64,000 bases of DNA. Source: Sphingopyxis sp. PAMC25046 (GTDB taxonomy: Bacteria > Pseudomonadota > Alphaproteobacteria > Sphingomonadales > Sphingomonadaceae). Shown piece by piece: positions 1-8,279 of this stretch. The first letter of the stretch is position 1; each line of letters opens with the position of its first letter. The notes under the pieces were generated by a model. It was not told the origin of the DNA. It saw only the letters and a list, made by a program, of their open reading frames with translations, and searched no databases. The position numbers were made by a program, and so were the translations under genes. Location: positions 1,240,001 to 1,304,000 of the forward strand of contig NZ_CP039250.1 of the NCBI RefSeq assembly GCF_004795895.1. Direction: 5' to 3'.

Positions 1-641
1 ATCAGCGGGCCGTTGATGCGCGCCTCGGCCACGCCGACGCGGGGATCGTGGCTCGTGAGTGCGCCGATCGCGCCGCCGCCGAGATCCTTGAGCACCGACG
101 GCAGATTGTCCATCACGAGATTCGCGCCGCAGCTGTTGTTGACGCAGTAACAGCCCGCGAGTTCGGCCATTTCGGCGGCGGCGAGCCCCAGGTCGCCCGA
201 GACATCGACGTTCCAACGATGATAGTTGCACGCGTTCCAGCTTCCGGGCTGGCAAGCGATGACGCCGTTGGCGCAGATGCCCGAGACGGGCACGGGCAAG
301 GTGGACACGCGGTCGAAGCTGCCGTCGAGATCGGTGTCGCGGGCGATGCGGACGGTGTTGATGTCGCCCGTGCCGTCAGGCTGGATCAGGATTTCGAGGA
401 GGCTCGATGTTTTCTGGCAGGCGAGACTCGGCGTAAAGCTCTGGCTGCGATCGACCGTCGCGATCGGCTGTCCGCTGAGGCCGGGGGTGAGGTAATTCTC
501 CTGGATCGCCTTGCTGGTCGAGGACTTCGCGCGAGAAGCTTCCGCGGCTGCGCGCGCGCGGTCCTCGACTGACTGCGCCAGTGTGCTGGCGGAAGCCATT
601 GCCGCCATCGGCAGCAACAGGAGAGAAACCGAGCGCTTCAC
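1..641 (-). CDS. traN: TraN, mating-pair stabilisation protein (N-terminal part, cut by window start)
   Basis: The left-pointing frame gives a signal peptide (VKRSVSLLLLPMAAMASAS, cleaved near LAQS), then a Cys-rich secreted region with CANGVIAC, CNYHRWN and CYCVNNSCGANL followed by VLKDLGGGAIGAL, which I recognise from F-type TraN. TraN is an outer-membrane protein that stabilises donor-recipient contact. The start is GTG at 641-639; a TGA four codons upstream in this frame rules out a longer N-terminus, and the GTG overlaps the TGA of the small frame upstream (GTGA). Only about 213 residues are present; the C-terminus and traF/H/G would lie left of the window. Confidence 0.85.
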   Translation of the reverse strand, partial: MKRSVSLLLLPMAAMASASTLAQSVEDRARAAAEASRAKSSTSKAIQENYLTPGLSGQPIATVDRSQSFTPSLACQKTSSLLEILIQPDGTGDINTVRIARDTDLDGSFDRVSTLPVPVSGICANGVIACQPGSWNACNYHRWNVDVSGDLGLAAAEMAELAGCYCVNNSCGANLVMDNLPSVLKDLGGGAIGALTSHDPRVGVAEARINGPL

Positions 642-991
642 GAACGATCACCGTCCACAGTGCGCGATCCATGCGCGAGCCGAAACAGGTCTCCCGCCCG
701 GAAGTCATCGGATCCGGGCGAGAGGTGCCGATAGACGGCCTGGCCGTCGAACACCGTGAGCACCGCTTTTACCCGAGGACACGGCGGGATCAGGGCCGGT
801 CTCGCTTGTGGCGATGGCAATTTACCCGTATCGTCTGCAGGTGGAGCGGCGCCCGAGAGGGGGCAGGGCGCCGCTCCCGCCTCGCGCGCCTGCCGGCAGC
901 CACCGGGGCTGTGGCGGGCAGACCGGGCCGATTCCGGGCTGCGCACGAGACGATCGGGAAGTGCCGGGTCAGGGCGTCGAAATGCCGGCAC
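638..991 (-). CDS. Small open frame between traU and traN, unknown
   Basis: A left-pointing frame of 117 codons begins inside the end of traU and stops in a GTGA overlap with traN, the spacing expected of a coupled operon gene. Its first 70 codons are low-complexity Arg/Pro-rich and span a perfect 12-bp hairpin, so they may not be translated. The last 40 or so codons (VLTVFDGQAVYRHL... RLAHGSRTVDG) look more protein-like and could start at an internal GTG. F-type systems normally carry trbC here, but I see no TrbC features. Alternatively the stretch is non-coding leader DNA. Confidence 0.3.
   Translation of the reverse strand: MPAFRRPDPALPDRLVRSPESARSARHSPGGCRQAREAGAAPCPLSGAAPPADDTGKLPSPQARPALIPPCPRVKAVLTVFDGQAVYRHLSPGSDDFRAGDLFRLAHGSRTVDGDRS
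843..877 (-). terminator. GC-rich hairpin between traU and traN
   Basis: Perfect 12-bp inverted repeat GGAGCGGCGCCC (843-854) / GGGCGCCGCTCC (866-877) with an 11-base loop, about 90 bp beyond the traU stop on the left-pointing strand. There is no U-run after it, so it may be an attenuator, processing site or mRNA-stabilising stem rather than a full terminator. Confidence 0.45.
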
Positions 992-2057
992 AGCAGATCG
1001 CTTTCTCGAAGAGCATGAACTGGGCGTTGTCCTTGCCCGGCGCGTGTTTGCCGGAGGTCCAGAGCGCGCCGGGACGGCCGATGTTGACGCACTTGCCGCC
1101 CTTCACCGGCTCCATGAGCTGGAGTTTGTATCGGCTCTTGGTCCAGATCGGCTGCGGCTTGAACGAGCAGCCGTCCGCCGAATGGATGGTCAGCGCGCCG
1201 AGCCGGCCCATCATGAACGTGCCGCGCGCTGCCAGCCCCGCCCAGGCTTCGACGCGGTCGCCCATGTGAATGTCGCCGGCGACAGGATAGGTGCTTCCCC
1301 AACTGCCCATGCACCAGAAGAGCGGGTCGATGACCTTGCCCGCTGCCGCCGCGGCGCTGTCGGACATGCAGGCAAGGCCGGCCGCGGGATTGCCGAACAG
1401 GATGCCTTCGGGCTGGATGATCGCTCCCAGCGTCCCCGACTGCCAGGTCGGCATCACCTCGGTCATCAGCGCGACGTCGAAACCGTCATCCTCGAGGCAC
1501 GGAAGATCGCTGAACATGTCGAGCATCTTCCAGACCGGCGCGACATAATAGTGCATCTGCGCGAACAACTTCGTCGTGTTCGTGCCGTCCGAAATCGACG
1601 ACTGGCTGCCCTGGAGCTTGCCGCCGGTCGCCATGATGTCCGTGCCGAGCGCCATCATGCAGCCGGGTTCGGTCACCACGTCGATCATCCGGTTCGGAGT
1701 CCAGAAACTGACCTTGACACCGAACCAGAAGGTTGCACCTTTGCGGCACGCACACAGCGGTTTCGACGCCGATTGTGCGTCGAGCGCCTTGTCGAGCTTG
1801 TCGTAGCTGCCGGCGCGCACGCCGCCGATGGTGATGGGGAAGATGCAGTTCCAACGCACCTTGGTGATCGGGTTGAAGATCGTGTCGCTCGGACATTTGG
1901 ATGCTTGCGCTGGAGCGGGGATGAAAGCGAGAACTGCGCCGAGCCCGACGGGTACCGCCCAGCGAAAGGACCGGCGCGTCTTCTTCGGCTCGACTTGGCG
2001 CCTGGCGCCGCTGCTCCCCGATGCGGAAGTCGCGCGCAAGTGTCGGCAAGCTGGCAT
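969..2057 (-). CDS. traU: TraU, F-type conjugal transfer assembly protein
   Basis: TraU is a periplasmic Cys-rich protein needed for F-type pilus assembly and DNA transfer. The 362-residue product has a long basic N-region, a hydrophobic export segment around residues 30-52 ending in AQAS, then the family landmarks CPSDTIFNPITKVRWNCIFPI, CACRKG, PGCMMALG, HYYVAPVW and WCMGSWGSTYP. Its many cysteines fit with the DsbC-like isomerase encoded at the head of the cluster. The ATG at 2057 is preceded by GGAG at a good distance, and upstream in-frame codons are not TraU-like. A terminator-like hairpin upstream suggests it may be transcribed separately from traW. Confidence 0.93.
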   Translation of the reverse strand: MPACRHLRATSASGSSGARRQVEPKKTRRSFRWAVPVGLGAVLAFIPAPAQASKCPSDTIFNPITKVRWNCIFPITIGGVRAGSYDKLDKALDAQSASKPLCACRKGATFWFGVKVSFWTPNRMIDVVTEPGCMMALGTDIMATGGKLQGSQSSISDGTNTTKLFAQMHYYVAPVWKMLDMFSDLPCLEDDGFDVALMTEVMPTWQSGTLGAIIQPEGILFGNPAAGLACMSDSAAAAAGKVIDPLFWCMGSWGSTYPVAGDIHMGDRVEAWAGLAARGTFMMGRLGALTIHSADGCSFKPQPIWTKSRYKLQLMEPVKGGKCVNIGRPGALWTSGKHAPGKDNAQFMLFEKAICCAGISTP

Positions 2058-2582
2058 GACTTCTCCGTTCCGCCAGGTAGGGCGCTGAAAAGGTTGGATG
2101 AGGCTTCGGCGCTCTGTATGGGCGATTGGCCTGCCCGAAGCGGAGATGGACCCGCCGACATGCTCGTCGCAACCAGATGGGAAAGGATATGCCGCGGATG
2201 GGCACATCGTTGCCGCTATCAGCGGTGCGGGGCCGGCTTCCGTGACGCTGAGGTTGGATTTGCCGATCAGATGTCTGCTCGCGGTCCCGTCGCGTCCTTG
2301 CGGACCAGACCATGGCGAAGGGAAGGCACCAAAGCTCGCTTCTTGCGAAGCGAGTTCCTCCAGGCATCAACGAAGTCGACGATCGGGCCAAATGGGACCC
2401 TGCGGAATCTTGCGAACTTCATCGAAGTAAAAAAAGACGCCCGTCCAGCCGGAGCCAGGCGGGCGTCAAGATGAAGAACTCTGTCTTCGTTTCCGATTAG
2501 AGCTCCCCTGGGTCGCGGCGTCCGAATAGGCGGATGACCGGATTTGCGATTGGATGAAGGCGCCAAAAAAGAGCTGGCGAAA
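2058..2582. other. Gap between traW and traU without a convincing gene
   Basis: This 525-bp stretch breaks an otherwise overlapping gene run. Open frames exist on both strands but none shows a credible start site, family motif or protein-like composition. It holds the terminator at 2429-2467, so the remainder is likely to carry the promoter and leader of traU. Confidence 0.5.
2429..2467 (-). terminator. Rho-independent terminator after traW
   Basis: Inverted repeat GACGCCCG (2436-2443) / CGGGCGTC (2460-2467). On the left-pointing strand the stem is followed by a run of seven T (complement of 2429-2435), the classical arrangement. It lies about 115 bp beyond the traW stop and would end the dsbC-traW transcript. 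Confidence 0.75.
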
Positions 2583-3266
2583 TTACGGCGTGCTCGCCGA
2601 GCGTAGGATTTGGCTCGCGGGAGCCGGGCCTTTTCGTTCAAGCGCGAACTCGCTGACCTCGAGCTTTTGTCCGACCTGCGCGACTATGACCGGCGCAACG
2701 CGAAGATCGAGCCGCTCCTTCACGCGCTCTTCGAGAATGAACAGCGGGCGCGCAACCTTCTCTCCGAGTGCGATCGGGTCGGTCACCTCCGGGCCGCCTC
2801 CGGCGAGCAATATCCAGTCGCTCGCCCGCGCGTGGCCAAGCGCCCAGTTCAGGTCGCGCGAATGAACCACGATCAGGCGCTGCGGCATCGACACATAGGT
2901 GAGGGGGTTGAAGGTGTAGCCTTTGGGATAGAGCAGTTTGCCGTCGTCCAACCGGACCTCAAAATCGAGCGTGTGGAACGGCACGACGCTTCGTTTCCTG
3001 TTCGCGCGCGCAACGCCGAGGGCGGCTGACTGCATTGCGCTCCACTTCTCACGCGGACCGAAACGACCCGCGATGCTTTTCGGCTGCTGCGCAACGCGCG
3101 CCTCGATTTCAGAAAGGGCATCGGGTTCAGCGATCGCCCAGGTGCGCCCGATCGCCGCGGTCTGTCCACGCGCCGTGGCGGCGATGACGAATTCCCCAAA
3201 CACGAGCATCAACGAGGTGCCAAACTGCCAGGCGGCCACTCGAATGCTACCGCGATCATGTTCCAC
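2583..3266 (-). CDS. traW: TraW, F-type conjugal transfer assembly protein
   Basis: TraW is a periplasmic pilus assembly factor. The 227-residue product has an N-terminal hydrophobic export segment followed by the family pattern IGRTWAIAEPDALSEIEARV, then LLYPKGYTFNPLTYV, PQRLIVVHSRDLNWAL and DWILLAGG. The chosen start is GTG at 3266, which has GGAGGAG eight bases upstream; no ATG fits. It overlaps the preceding small membrane gene by 11 bp, so the two are probably translationally coupled. A terminator follows. Confidence 0.88.
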   Translation of the reverse strand: MEHDRGSIRVAAWQFGTSLMLVFGEFVIAATARGQTAAIGRTWAIAEPDALSEIEARVAQQPKSIAGRFGPREKWSAMQSAALGVARANRKRSVVPFHTLDFEVRLDDGKLLYPKGYTFNPLTYVSMPQRLIVVHSRDLNWALGHARASDWILLAGGGPEVTDPIALGEKVARPLFILEERVKERLDLRVAPVIVAQVGQKLEVSEFALERKGPAPASQILRSASTP

Positions 3267-3498
3267 GACGATATCTCCTCCATCTTTCTCGCGGATCGGA
3301 GCTGCCAACACCGATGATCGCACCGACAAGTGAAACCAACGAGAGAAGGCTCAGCACGACGATGAGCGATCGCGGCGAGTTCGCGATTGGGCCGGGCGCG
3401 GCGAAGAGGATGAGGGCTTGCGCCTGGCCGAGCATCAGGCCACCGACGGCCAACCTGACCGCGATGGGCGAAGGAGCGTGGGAGAGGAGGCCGTTCAT
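3256..3498 (-). CDS. Small inner-membrane protein in tra operon
   Basis: The 80-residue product starts MNGLLSHAPS and has two hydrophobic stretches (about residues 15-34 and 40-64) before a basic tail SSDPRERWRRYRRGT, so it is probably a two-helix membrane protein. Its ATG overlaps the stop of the upstream gene (ATGA) and its end overlaps traW. In F-type clusters the traC-traW interval often holds trbI, but I see no TrbI motif. Function unknown; operon membership is clear. Confidence 0.7.
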   Translation of the reverse strand: MNGLLSHAPSPIAVRLAVGGLMLGQAQALILFAAPGPIANSPRSLIVVLSLLSLVSLVGAIIGVGSSDPRERWRRYRRGT

Positions 3499-3827
3499 CG
3501 TGTCCGCCGATGACCGCGCCACCGGAGCATCAGACCGCTCGTCACGGACGAGAGCCAGATCAGGACCAGCCCGCTTGCGAAGCAAGCGATTCCGACCGTC
3601 ACCGACGCCTGCGTAAACAGCGACGTCGGCTGGTCAACCAGCAGTCCGGCGATGAGAACGAGGCCAGCCATCATGACGGATTCGATCATGACGAGCCGGA
3701 ACCGCCAACCCAGTGCCTGCCGCTCGGCCACTGCCGCAACGGCCGCGTCGAACAGCGCCCGATCGGCGGGCAACATGGCGTCGAGCTGCATCGCTAGCTC
3801 GTCGGGATGGAGCGAAGGCCGCTTCAT
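3495..3827 (-). CDS. Small inner-membrane protein in tra operon (between traC and traW)
   Basis: The 110-residue product has a soluble acidic N-terminal half (MKRPSLHPDELAMQLDAMLP) and two predicted membrane helices (about residues 46-64 and 75-95), ending RWRGHRRTR. Its ATG overlaps the traC stop (ATGA) and its stop overlaps the next start the same way, so it is coupled to both neighbours. Position matches trbI of F-like systems, but no sequence resemblance is visible to me. Confidence 0.75.
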   Translation of the reverse strand: MKRPSLHPDELAMQLDAMLPADRALFDAAVAAVAERQALGWRFRLVMIESVMMAGLVLIAGLLVDQPTSLFTQASVTVGIACFASGLVLIWLSSVTSGLMLRWRGHRRTR

Positions 3828-6352
3828 GCCGCTGGCTCCGATGCTCGCGGCAAGTCGCGGCTATCGCCCAATATCTCGCGGGGATCGACGTCGGCGAGCT
3901 CGCACACAGCCTCGAGCGGCGATCGCCCGGCCCGGATCAGTGCTTCGAACGCCGCGACTTCGCCGGGCGCGCTGGTGTTGATCCAGTAGCTGAAGGGATC
4001 GACGACAAGCCGCGCGACCCCGAGCCCGAGCGGAGAGTCGATGAAGACCTCGCTATAGTTCGGCTTGTTGTTGCGGACCGATTTCAGGAGGTCGAGGACG
4101 AACCCGGAATAGTCAAGAATTTTGCTCTCGACAGCACGATCATAGGTGGAGCCTTGCAGGAGGAACCGCGTCGCCGCATTCTCGAGGATGACTTGGCCTG
4201 TGCCGCCGAACAGCGTGAGGTCGTTCATAGACTGGAGGACGATGCCGAAGCTGCCCTGATATTTGCGGGCACGGCGGTAGCCTTGTGCGAAGGCTTCAGC
4301 CAGCCGCGACAGATCCTGACCATCGCTTTTCGTCATGAACTGCGCTGCTTCGTCACAAAGCACGAAGCGGGGCCGGTCGCGCGCCGAGAGGTAGAGCTCC
4401 TGCGTCACCGCATTTACCACCACCATGACGATGACGTTGAACAGGTCAGGCATGGCTTTCAGCCGCTCGAGCTCGAGGACGACGAACTCGTCGGCGGAGA
4501 TGTCGAAGGTCGACGGCCCGTTGAAGAAGTGCCCGTAAGCGCCATCCGAGCCGAAATCCCTGAGATTGAACGCGAGCTCGCGCGCGACCGGCTTCAGATG
4601 CTCGACACGGTCGAGATCGGCTGCGGCAAATTGCGGATAGGCACCGAGCCAGGCGCGGACCGAGTCGATGCCTTCATCGGCATAGCCCCCATCGATCGTC
4701 CACTGGACGGCCGACTTGATGAGATTCCATTCTGAGGTCGAAACGCCTTTGCGCGTCGCCGCGTTCCCCATCTCGGCAACGATCGCGACCGCCATCGCGA
4801 TCGCCGAATGCTTGTCCTCGCCGTCTAGCGCGAGCCCGAGGTCGAACGGGTTCAGAACCAGCCGTTCCTCGCCGACGTCGATATAACGACCCGAGCAGAG
4901 GGTGCAGAGCTTGCGGTAGGATCCGCCAATGTCGATGATGCGGATGAGGGCGTTCTGGGCATAATATTGCCGGCAGAGATCGTTGAGGAGGAAACTCTTG
5001 CCCGCGCCGCTTTCGGCCGCGACCACAAAATTATAATTGTTGATGCGCGGATCGAAGAGGTCGAGTGTGACGAGCTGACCCTTGCGGCCCACATAGAGCA
5101 GGGCAGGGCGGCCGCCTCCGCGAAAGTCGGTCTGGATCGGCGCCATCAGCGCTGCCGCCTTCACCGGCATCCGGAAATCGCGCTCGAGCATCTTGATCGT
5201 TCGGCGCTCGGGATAAAGGCCGAACGGCAGGCTCGCGGTCAGCAAGATCGGATTGAGGTAGGATTCTTCCTGCACCATCCAGGGCAGCGGTTCACTTTCC
5301 CAGAGGCGCTTGGCGCGCGCGGCCATCTCGCGGGCGTGATGGGAATCGCGGCCGAAAACCCAGACGGTCGGCATGACCGAGACGAAACGGCTGTTGCCGG
5401 CCTCGTCGAGCACCCAGCCGATTTCCTCGATCTGTTTGCCGACCTCGACCGCAAAGCTGCCCGCCGCTTTCTGCGCCGACAATATCTGGGCGCGCTTGTG
5501 AATTTCGAACTGCGAATGGTCGAAGAGGATGTTGAGGCAATAGAGGAAGGGGCCGCCAATCTGGTCGCTGTCCTCGGCGCTCCCGCGCATCCCGCCCATC
5601 AGCCGGTTCATGTGTTCCGCGGTAACCCGCCTCGCCGGCGCTTTCGGCGTCAGGCAGCGTGCGACCTGGCCCCCGAGGAACACTTCGGGTCCGTCGAAAG
5701 CGAGATCGGGGCCGGCATCGACGATCTGCTTGCGGATCGGCGGGGCGGGGTGCCCGGCTGCACCGCTGGCGAATACGCCAGGAGCGTCCTCGAAGACGCC
5801 GTTGAAGATACGGCGATAGAAGGAGATCATTTCGTGCGGCTCGACGCGGCGAATGCCGAGCTTGGCAAGCTGCTCTTCGATCTGGCGGCGCAGGTCGCTG
5901 TGCATGGGGGCGCGCGTTTTGACAGCGAGGAAGGTCCGGAAATCACGCACCGGAATGCCGTGGAGCGCGCCAAGCCCGTTCCGGCCTTCGTTTAGATAAG
6001 CGTGCGTCCGGCGCGCCGATGCCTGGATCAGCGGATCTGGCCGGGTCTTGAGGTCGAGATAGGCGTCGAGCGCTGGCGCAATCAGCGGGTCGGCGAAGCT
6101 GATAAGCTGGACGACGCTGTTCTCGGGAAACTGGACGTTGAACAGGCCGAGCAGCGCCTGGTGAACATGCGCGAACATATAGGCGGTAGGGGTCAACTCC
6201 CAAGCATAGCCCCAGCCATCATCGATGCAGAGAAAGGCTTCCTCTTCCTCGACCCAGGCGACGAGCGGGAGGAAATCCGAATAGCGGTCGCGCGCAACGG
6301 CGCGGTGCAGGTCGGAGAAGGTAAGACCACCGCCGGTTCCGGGCGCCTTCAT
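3824..6352 (-). CDS. traC: TraC, type IV secretion ATPase (VirB4 family)
   Basis: TraC is the cytoplasmic ATPase that powers F-pilus assembly at the inner membrane. The 842-residue length is normal for F-type TraC. The N-terminal half carries the TraC_F domain (DDGWGYAWELTP; later QIEEIGWVLDEAGNSRF). The C-terminal ATPase domain has Walker A GAGKS at about residue 447-454 and Walker B RFVLCDEAAQF at about 665. Both ends overlap neighbours by ATGA: the start with the traV stop, the stop with the next small membrane gene. No truncation is seen. Confidence 0.95.
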   Translation of the reverse strand: MKAPGTGGGLTFSDLHRAVARDRYSDFLPLVAWVEEEEAFLCIDDGWGYAWELTPTAYMFAHVHQALLGLFNVQFPENSVVQLISFADPLIAPALDAYLDLKTRPDPLIQASARRTHAYLNEGRNGLGALHGIPVRDFRTFLAVKTRAPMHSDLRRQIEEQLAKLGIRRVEPHEMISFYRRIFNGVFEDAPGVFASGAAGHPAPPIRKQIVDAGPDLAFDGPEVFLGGQVARCLTPKAPARRVTAEHMNRLMGGMRGSAEDSDQIGGPFLYCLNILFDHSQFEIHKRAQILSAQKAAGSFAVEVGKQIEEIGWVLDEAGNSRFVSVMPTVWVFGRDSHHAREMAARAKRLWESEPLPWMVQEESYLNPILLTASLPFGLYPERRTIKMLERDFRMPVKAAALMAPIQTDFRGGGRPALLYVGRKGQLVTLDLFDPRINNYNFVVAAESGAGKSFLLNDLCRQYYAQNALIRIIDIGGSYRKLCTLCSGRYIDVGEERLVLNPFDLGLALDGEDKHSAIAMAVAIVAEMGNAATRKGVSTSEWNLIKSAVQWTIDGGYADEGIDSVRAWLGAYPQFAAADLDRVEHLKPVARELAFNLRDFGSDGAYGHFFNGPSTFDISADEFVVLELERLKAMPDLFNVIVMVVVNAVTQELYLSARDRPRFVLCDEAAQFMTKSDGQDLSRLAEAFAQGYRRARKYQGSFGIVLQSMNDLTLFGGTGQVILENAATRFLLQGSTYDRAVESKILDYSGFVLDLLKSVRNNKPNYSEVFIDSPLGLGVARLVVDPFSYWINTSAPGEVAAFEALIRAGRSPLEAVCELADVDPREILGDSRDLPRASEPAA

Positions 6353-6957
6353 GGCCGCGGCTCCGCGCGCGCGGGCACAACCGGCGGCGTCAGTTCGCTT
6401 CCGGGCACCTCGCGGATCTGCTCGAGCACCGGCACGCGCGCCGCGGCTGAGACCGGCGGCACGAGATAGCCGCCGACGACCCAGGAGGGGGGCTCAAGCA
6501 CCGAATAGACGAAACGCGGCATATAGAGCCGGTCGGGCCGGTTCCGATCGGCATAGGGCAGGATCAGTGTTCGCACCGCCTGCGCCGGCCGCAGCATCGG
6601 CGCCTCGGGCGCCTCGATCAGCCCCTGAAGCTCCCGGTAGACGCTGTCGCGGTAATCACCATAGGCATCAGCATCGCTGCGTCCTCGGCGCGCGGTGCCG
6701 CGCTGGTTCGCCTTGAGCAATATCTTGTCGCGTGTCACCGCCGGGTCCGAACGCGAAGCCCGGCCCTCCGCCGCATCCTCATAGGCTTTCTCGGGATGGA
6801 TGCACTGGCCGTGATCGTCGTTCTTGCAGCTGAACTTTTCGCTGTACGGCGACATCGCTGAGCCGAGCGTTGCGCACCCTGAGAGTGGCAAGACGCCGGC
6901 AAGCAAGAGTGCGGCTGAGCAGAGGCGCGCGCGGCGCCGGTTTGACATATCGGTCAT
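6349..6957 (-). CDS. traV: TraV, outer-membrane lipoprotein of the transfer apparatus
   Basis: TraV anchors TraK and TraB to the outer membrane in the F-type core complex. The 202-residue product has a lipoprotein signal with lipobox LSGC (Cys28), then the family signature YSEKFSCKNDDHGQCIHPEKAYEDA. The start at 6957 has CGGAGGAATA just upstream; a further in-frame ATG at 6987 overlaps the traB stop but lacks such a site. The stop overlaps the traC start (ATGA). Confidence 0.88.
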   Translation of the reverse strand: MTDMSNRRRARLCSAALLLAGVLPLSGCATLGSAMSPYSEKFSCKNDDHGQCIHPEKAYEDAAEGRASRSDPAVTRDKILLKANQRGTARRGRSDADAYGDYRDSVYRELQGLIEAPEAPMLRPAQAVRTLILPYADRNRPDRLYMPRFVYSVLEPPSWVVGGYLVPPVSAAARVPVLEQIREVPGSELTPPVVPARAEPRP

Positions 6958-6986
6958 CGATATTCCTCCGAGGATGGGCGGGGGCA

Positions 6987-8279
6987 TCAGAACTTGCTCC
7001 CGGCGGTCGGCTTGATCTCGAGCGTGACGCCTTCCTGGATGACGACGACGACGTCCTTGGCGGCGCCCACTTCGACGATAGGTCCCGCCTGCCGCGCGAG
7101 ATCGAGATAGAAGTCGGTGAGCTTGTCGGACGACTTCGAGAGGCCGCCTGCGATCCCCACCTTGGCGGCGTCGCCGACATCGAGCGTCCGCACCGAACCC
7201 AAGGCCGATGTCGACACGTCACCGACCGTGTTCTCGACCGTCTGGCTGATCCCGCTGATCGTGCCGGCGATGAAGGCGCGCGCGAGACTCGCGCCGGCGC
7301 GCGTTACCACCTTGCCCGACAGCCCCTTCTTGCCGTCGGTGTCGACGAAGAAACCCTTGATCGGCTGGTCGACCACCGAGCGTTCGTCGAAATCGACGCA
7401 GGACAGCGATACGAGCTGGACCTCGACCCGCTCCTTGGCGAGGCTGCCCGTCGCGTTGCCGATGACGAAGCAGCCCGAGAGATTGGCCTTGACGTCATTC
7501 GGCAGCACGGCGGGCGCCTGGACGCGCGCAATCAGCGGCTCGGGGTTCGAGGTAGCATCGCGGCTCGCGAGCGCGTCGATCCCGGTCAGCAGCCGCGCCT
7601 TCATGAAACCAGGTGGCAAATAGATCGTCCGGGTCTTTTTTTTAGCGCCAGACGGCGCGCCCTTGCCATCGGCCGCGGCAATCGTGCCGGGGGCGGTCAC
7701 CGCGGCGCCGATCGCGCCGACGGCCTTTTCAACCGGGGGCGCAGGAGGAGCAGGGGGCGCCGCGGGTGGTGAAGGAGGTGGCGGGATCTCGCCCGTCGCG
7801 ATTTCGGCATCGCCGGGCGCGGGTGGATAATCCGGTATCGCGCCCGGCAGAGCCGGGGGAAGCCCGGGGTCGCCGTCGGGAGGTGCGCCTGGCTTGCTGC
7901 CGGGCACGACCTTGCCCTCCTCGATCGCGGTGACGCGGTCGCCGAGCAAGGTCTGGCCATCGAGAATCTTCTGGAGGTCGCCCCGCAGCTTGGTCTCGAG
8001 GCTGTCGCCGCGCAGGCCGGCGCCCATGTCGAGCTTGGTCACCGCTGGCGCCTCGGGCGCCTTCTCATCTCCGCCTGTACTCGCCGCGTAGAGACCGGTA
8101 CCGAGCATCGCGACGACGCCCGCGACACTCAACTGCTTGGCGCGCAGCTTCTGTTTCGAGCCCAGCGTCGCCCAGCGCTCCTTGAATGCGAGAAGAGCGG
8201 GGCCGCGAGTGGCCTCGGGCGGAAGCGGTTTGCCGACCTCGCCGAGATCGAGCGGCTCTTGTTCGGGCGTGTCGTTCAT
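6987..8279 (-). CDS. traB: TraB, TraB/VirB10-like scaffold protein
   Basis: TraB spans inner membrane, periplasm and outer-membrane core of the secretion channel. The 430-residue protein has a cytoplasmic N-terminus, one membrane helix (about residues 51-68, SVAGVVAMLGTGLYAAS), a short coiled region, a Pro-rich extension (about 140-185) and a TraB/TrbI C-terminal domain (IYLPPGFMKARLLTGIDA; CVDFDERSVVDQPIKGFFVDTDGKKG split here as two motifs). The start overlaps the end of traK (ATGA). Confidence 0.93.
   Translation of the reverse strand: MNDTPEQEPLDLGEVGKPLPPEATRGPALLAFKERWATLGSKQKLRAKQLSVAGVVAMLGTGLYAASTGGDEKAPEAPAVTKLDMGAGLRGDSLETKLRGDLQKILDGQTLLGDRVTAIEEGKVVPGSKPGAPPDGDPGLPPALPGAIPDYPPAPGDAEIATGEIPPPPSPPAAPPAPPAPPVEKAVGAIGAAVTAPGTIAAADGKGAPSGAKKKTRTIYLPPGFMKARLLTGIDALASRDATSNPEPLIARVQAPAVLPNDVKANLSGCFVIGNATGSLAKERVEVQLVSLSCVDFDERSVVDQPIKGFFVDTDGKKGLSGKVVTRAGASLARAFIAGTISGISQTVENTVGDVSTSALGSVRTLDVGDAAKVGIAGGLSKSSDKLTDFYLDLARQAGPIVEVGAAKDVVVVIQEGVTLEIKPTAGSKF

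Noticed and set aside
756..2474. Very long right-pointing open frame (572 codons) opposite traU
   Set aside because: It is an antisense shadow of a high-GC gene: Arg/Ala/His-rich translation, no family motif, while the opposite strand reads as TraU with signal peptide and ribosome site.
3713..5995. Long right-pointing frames opposite traC
   Set aside because: TraC on the other strand has both Walker motifs and tight overlaps with its neighbours; the opposite frames lack starts and motifs.
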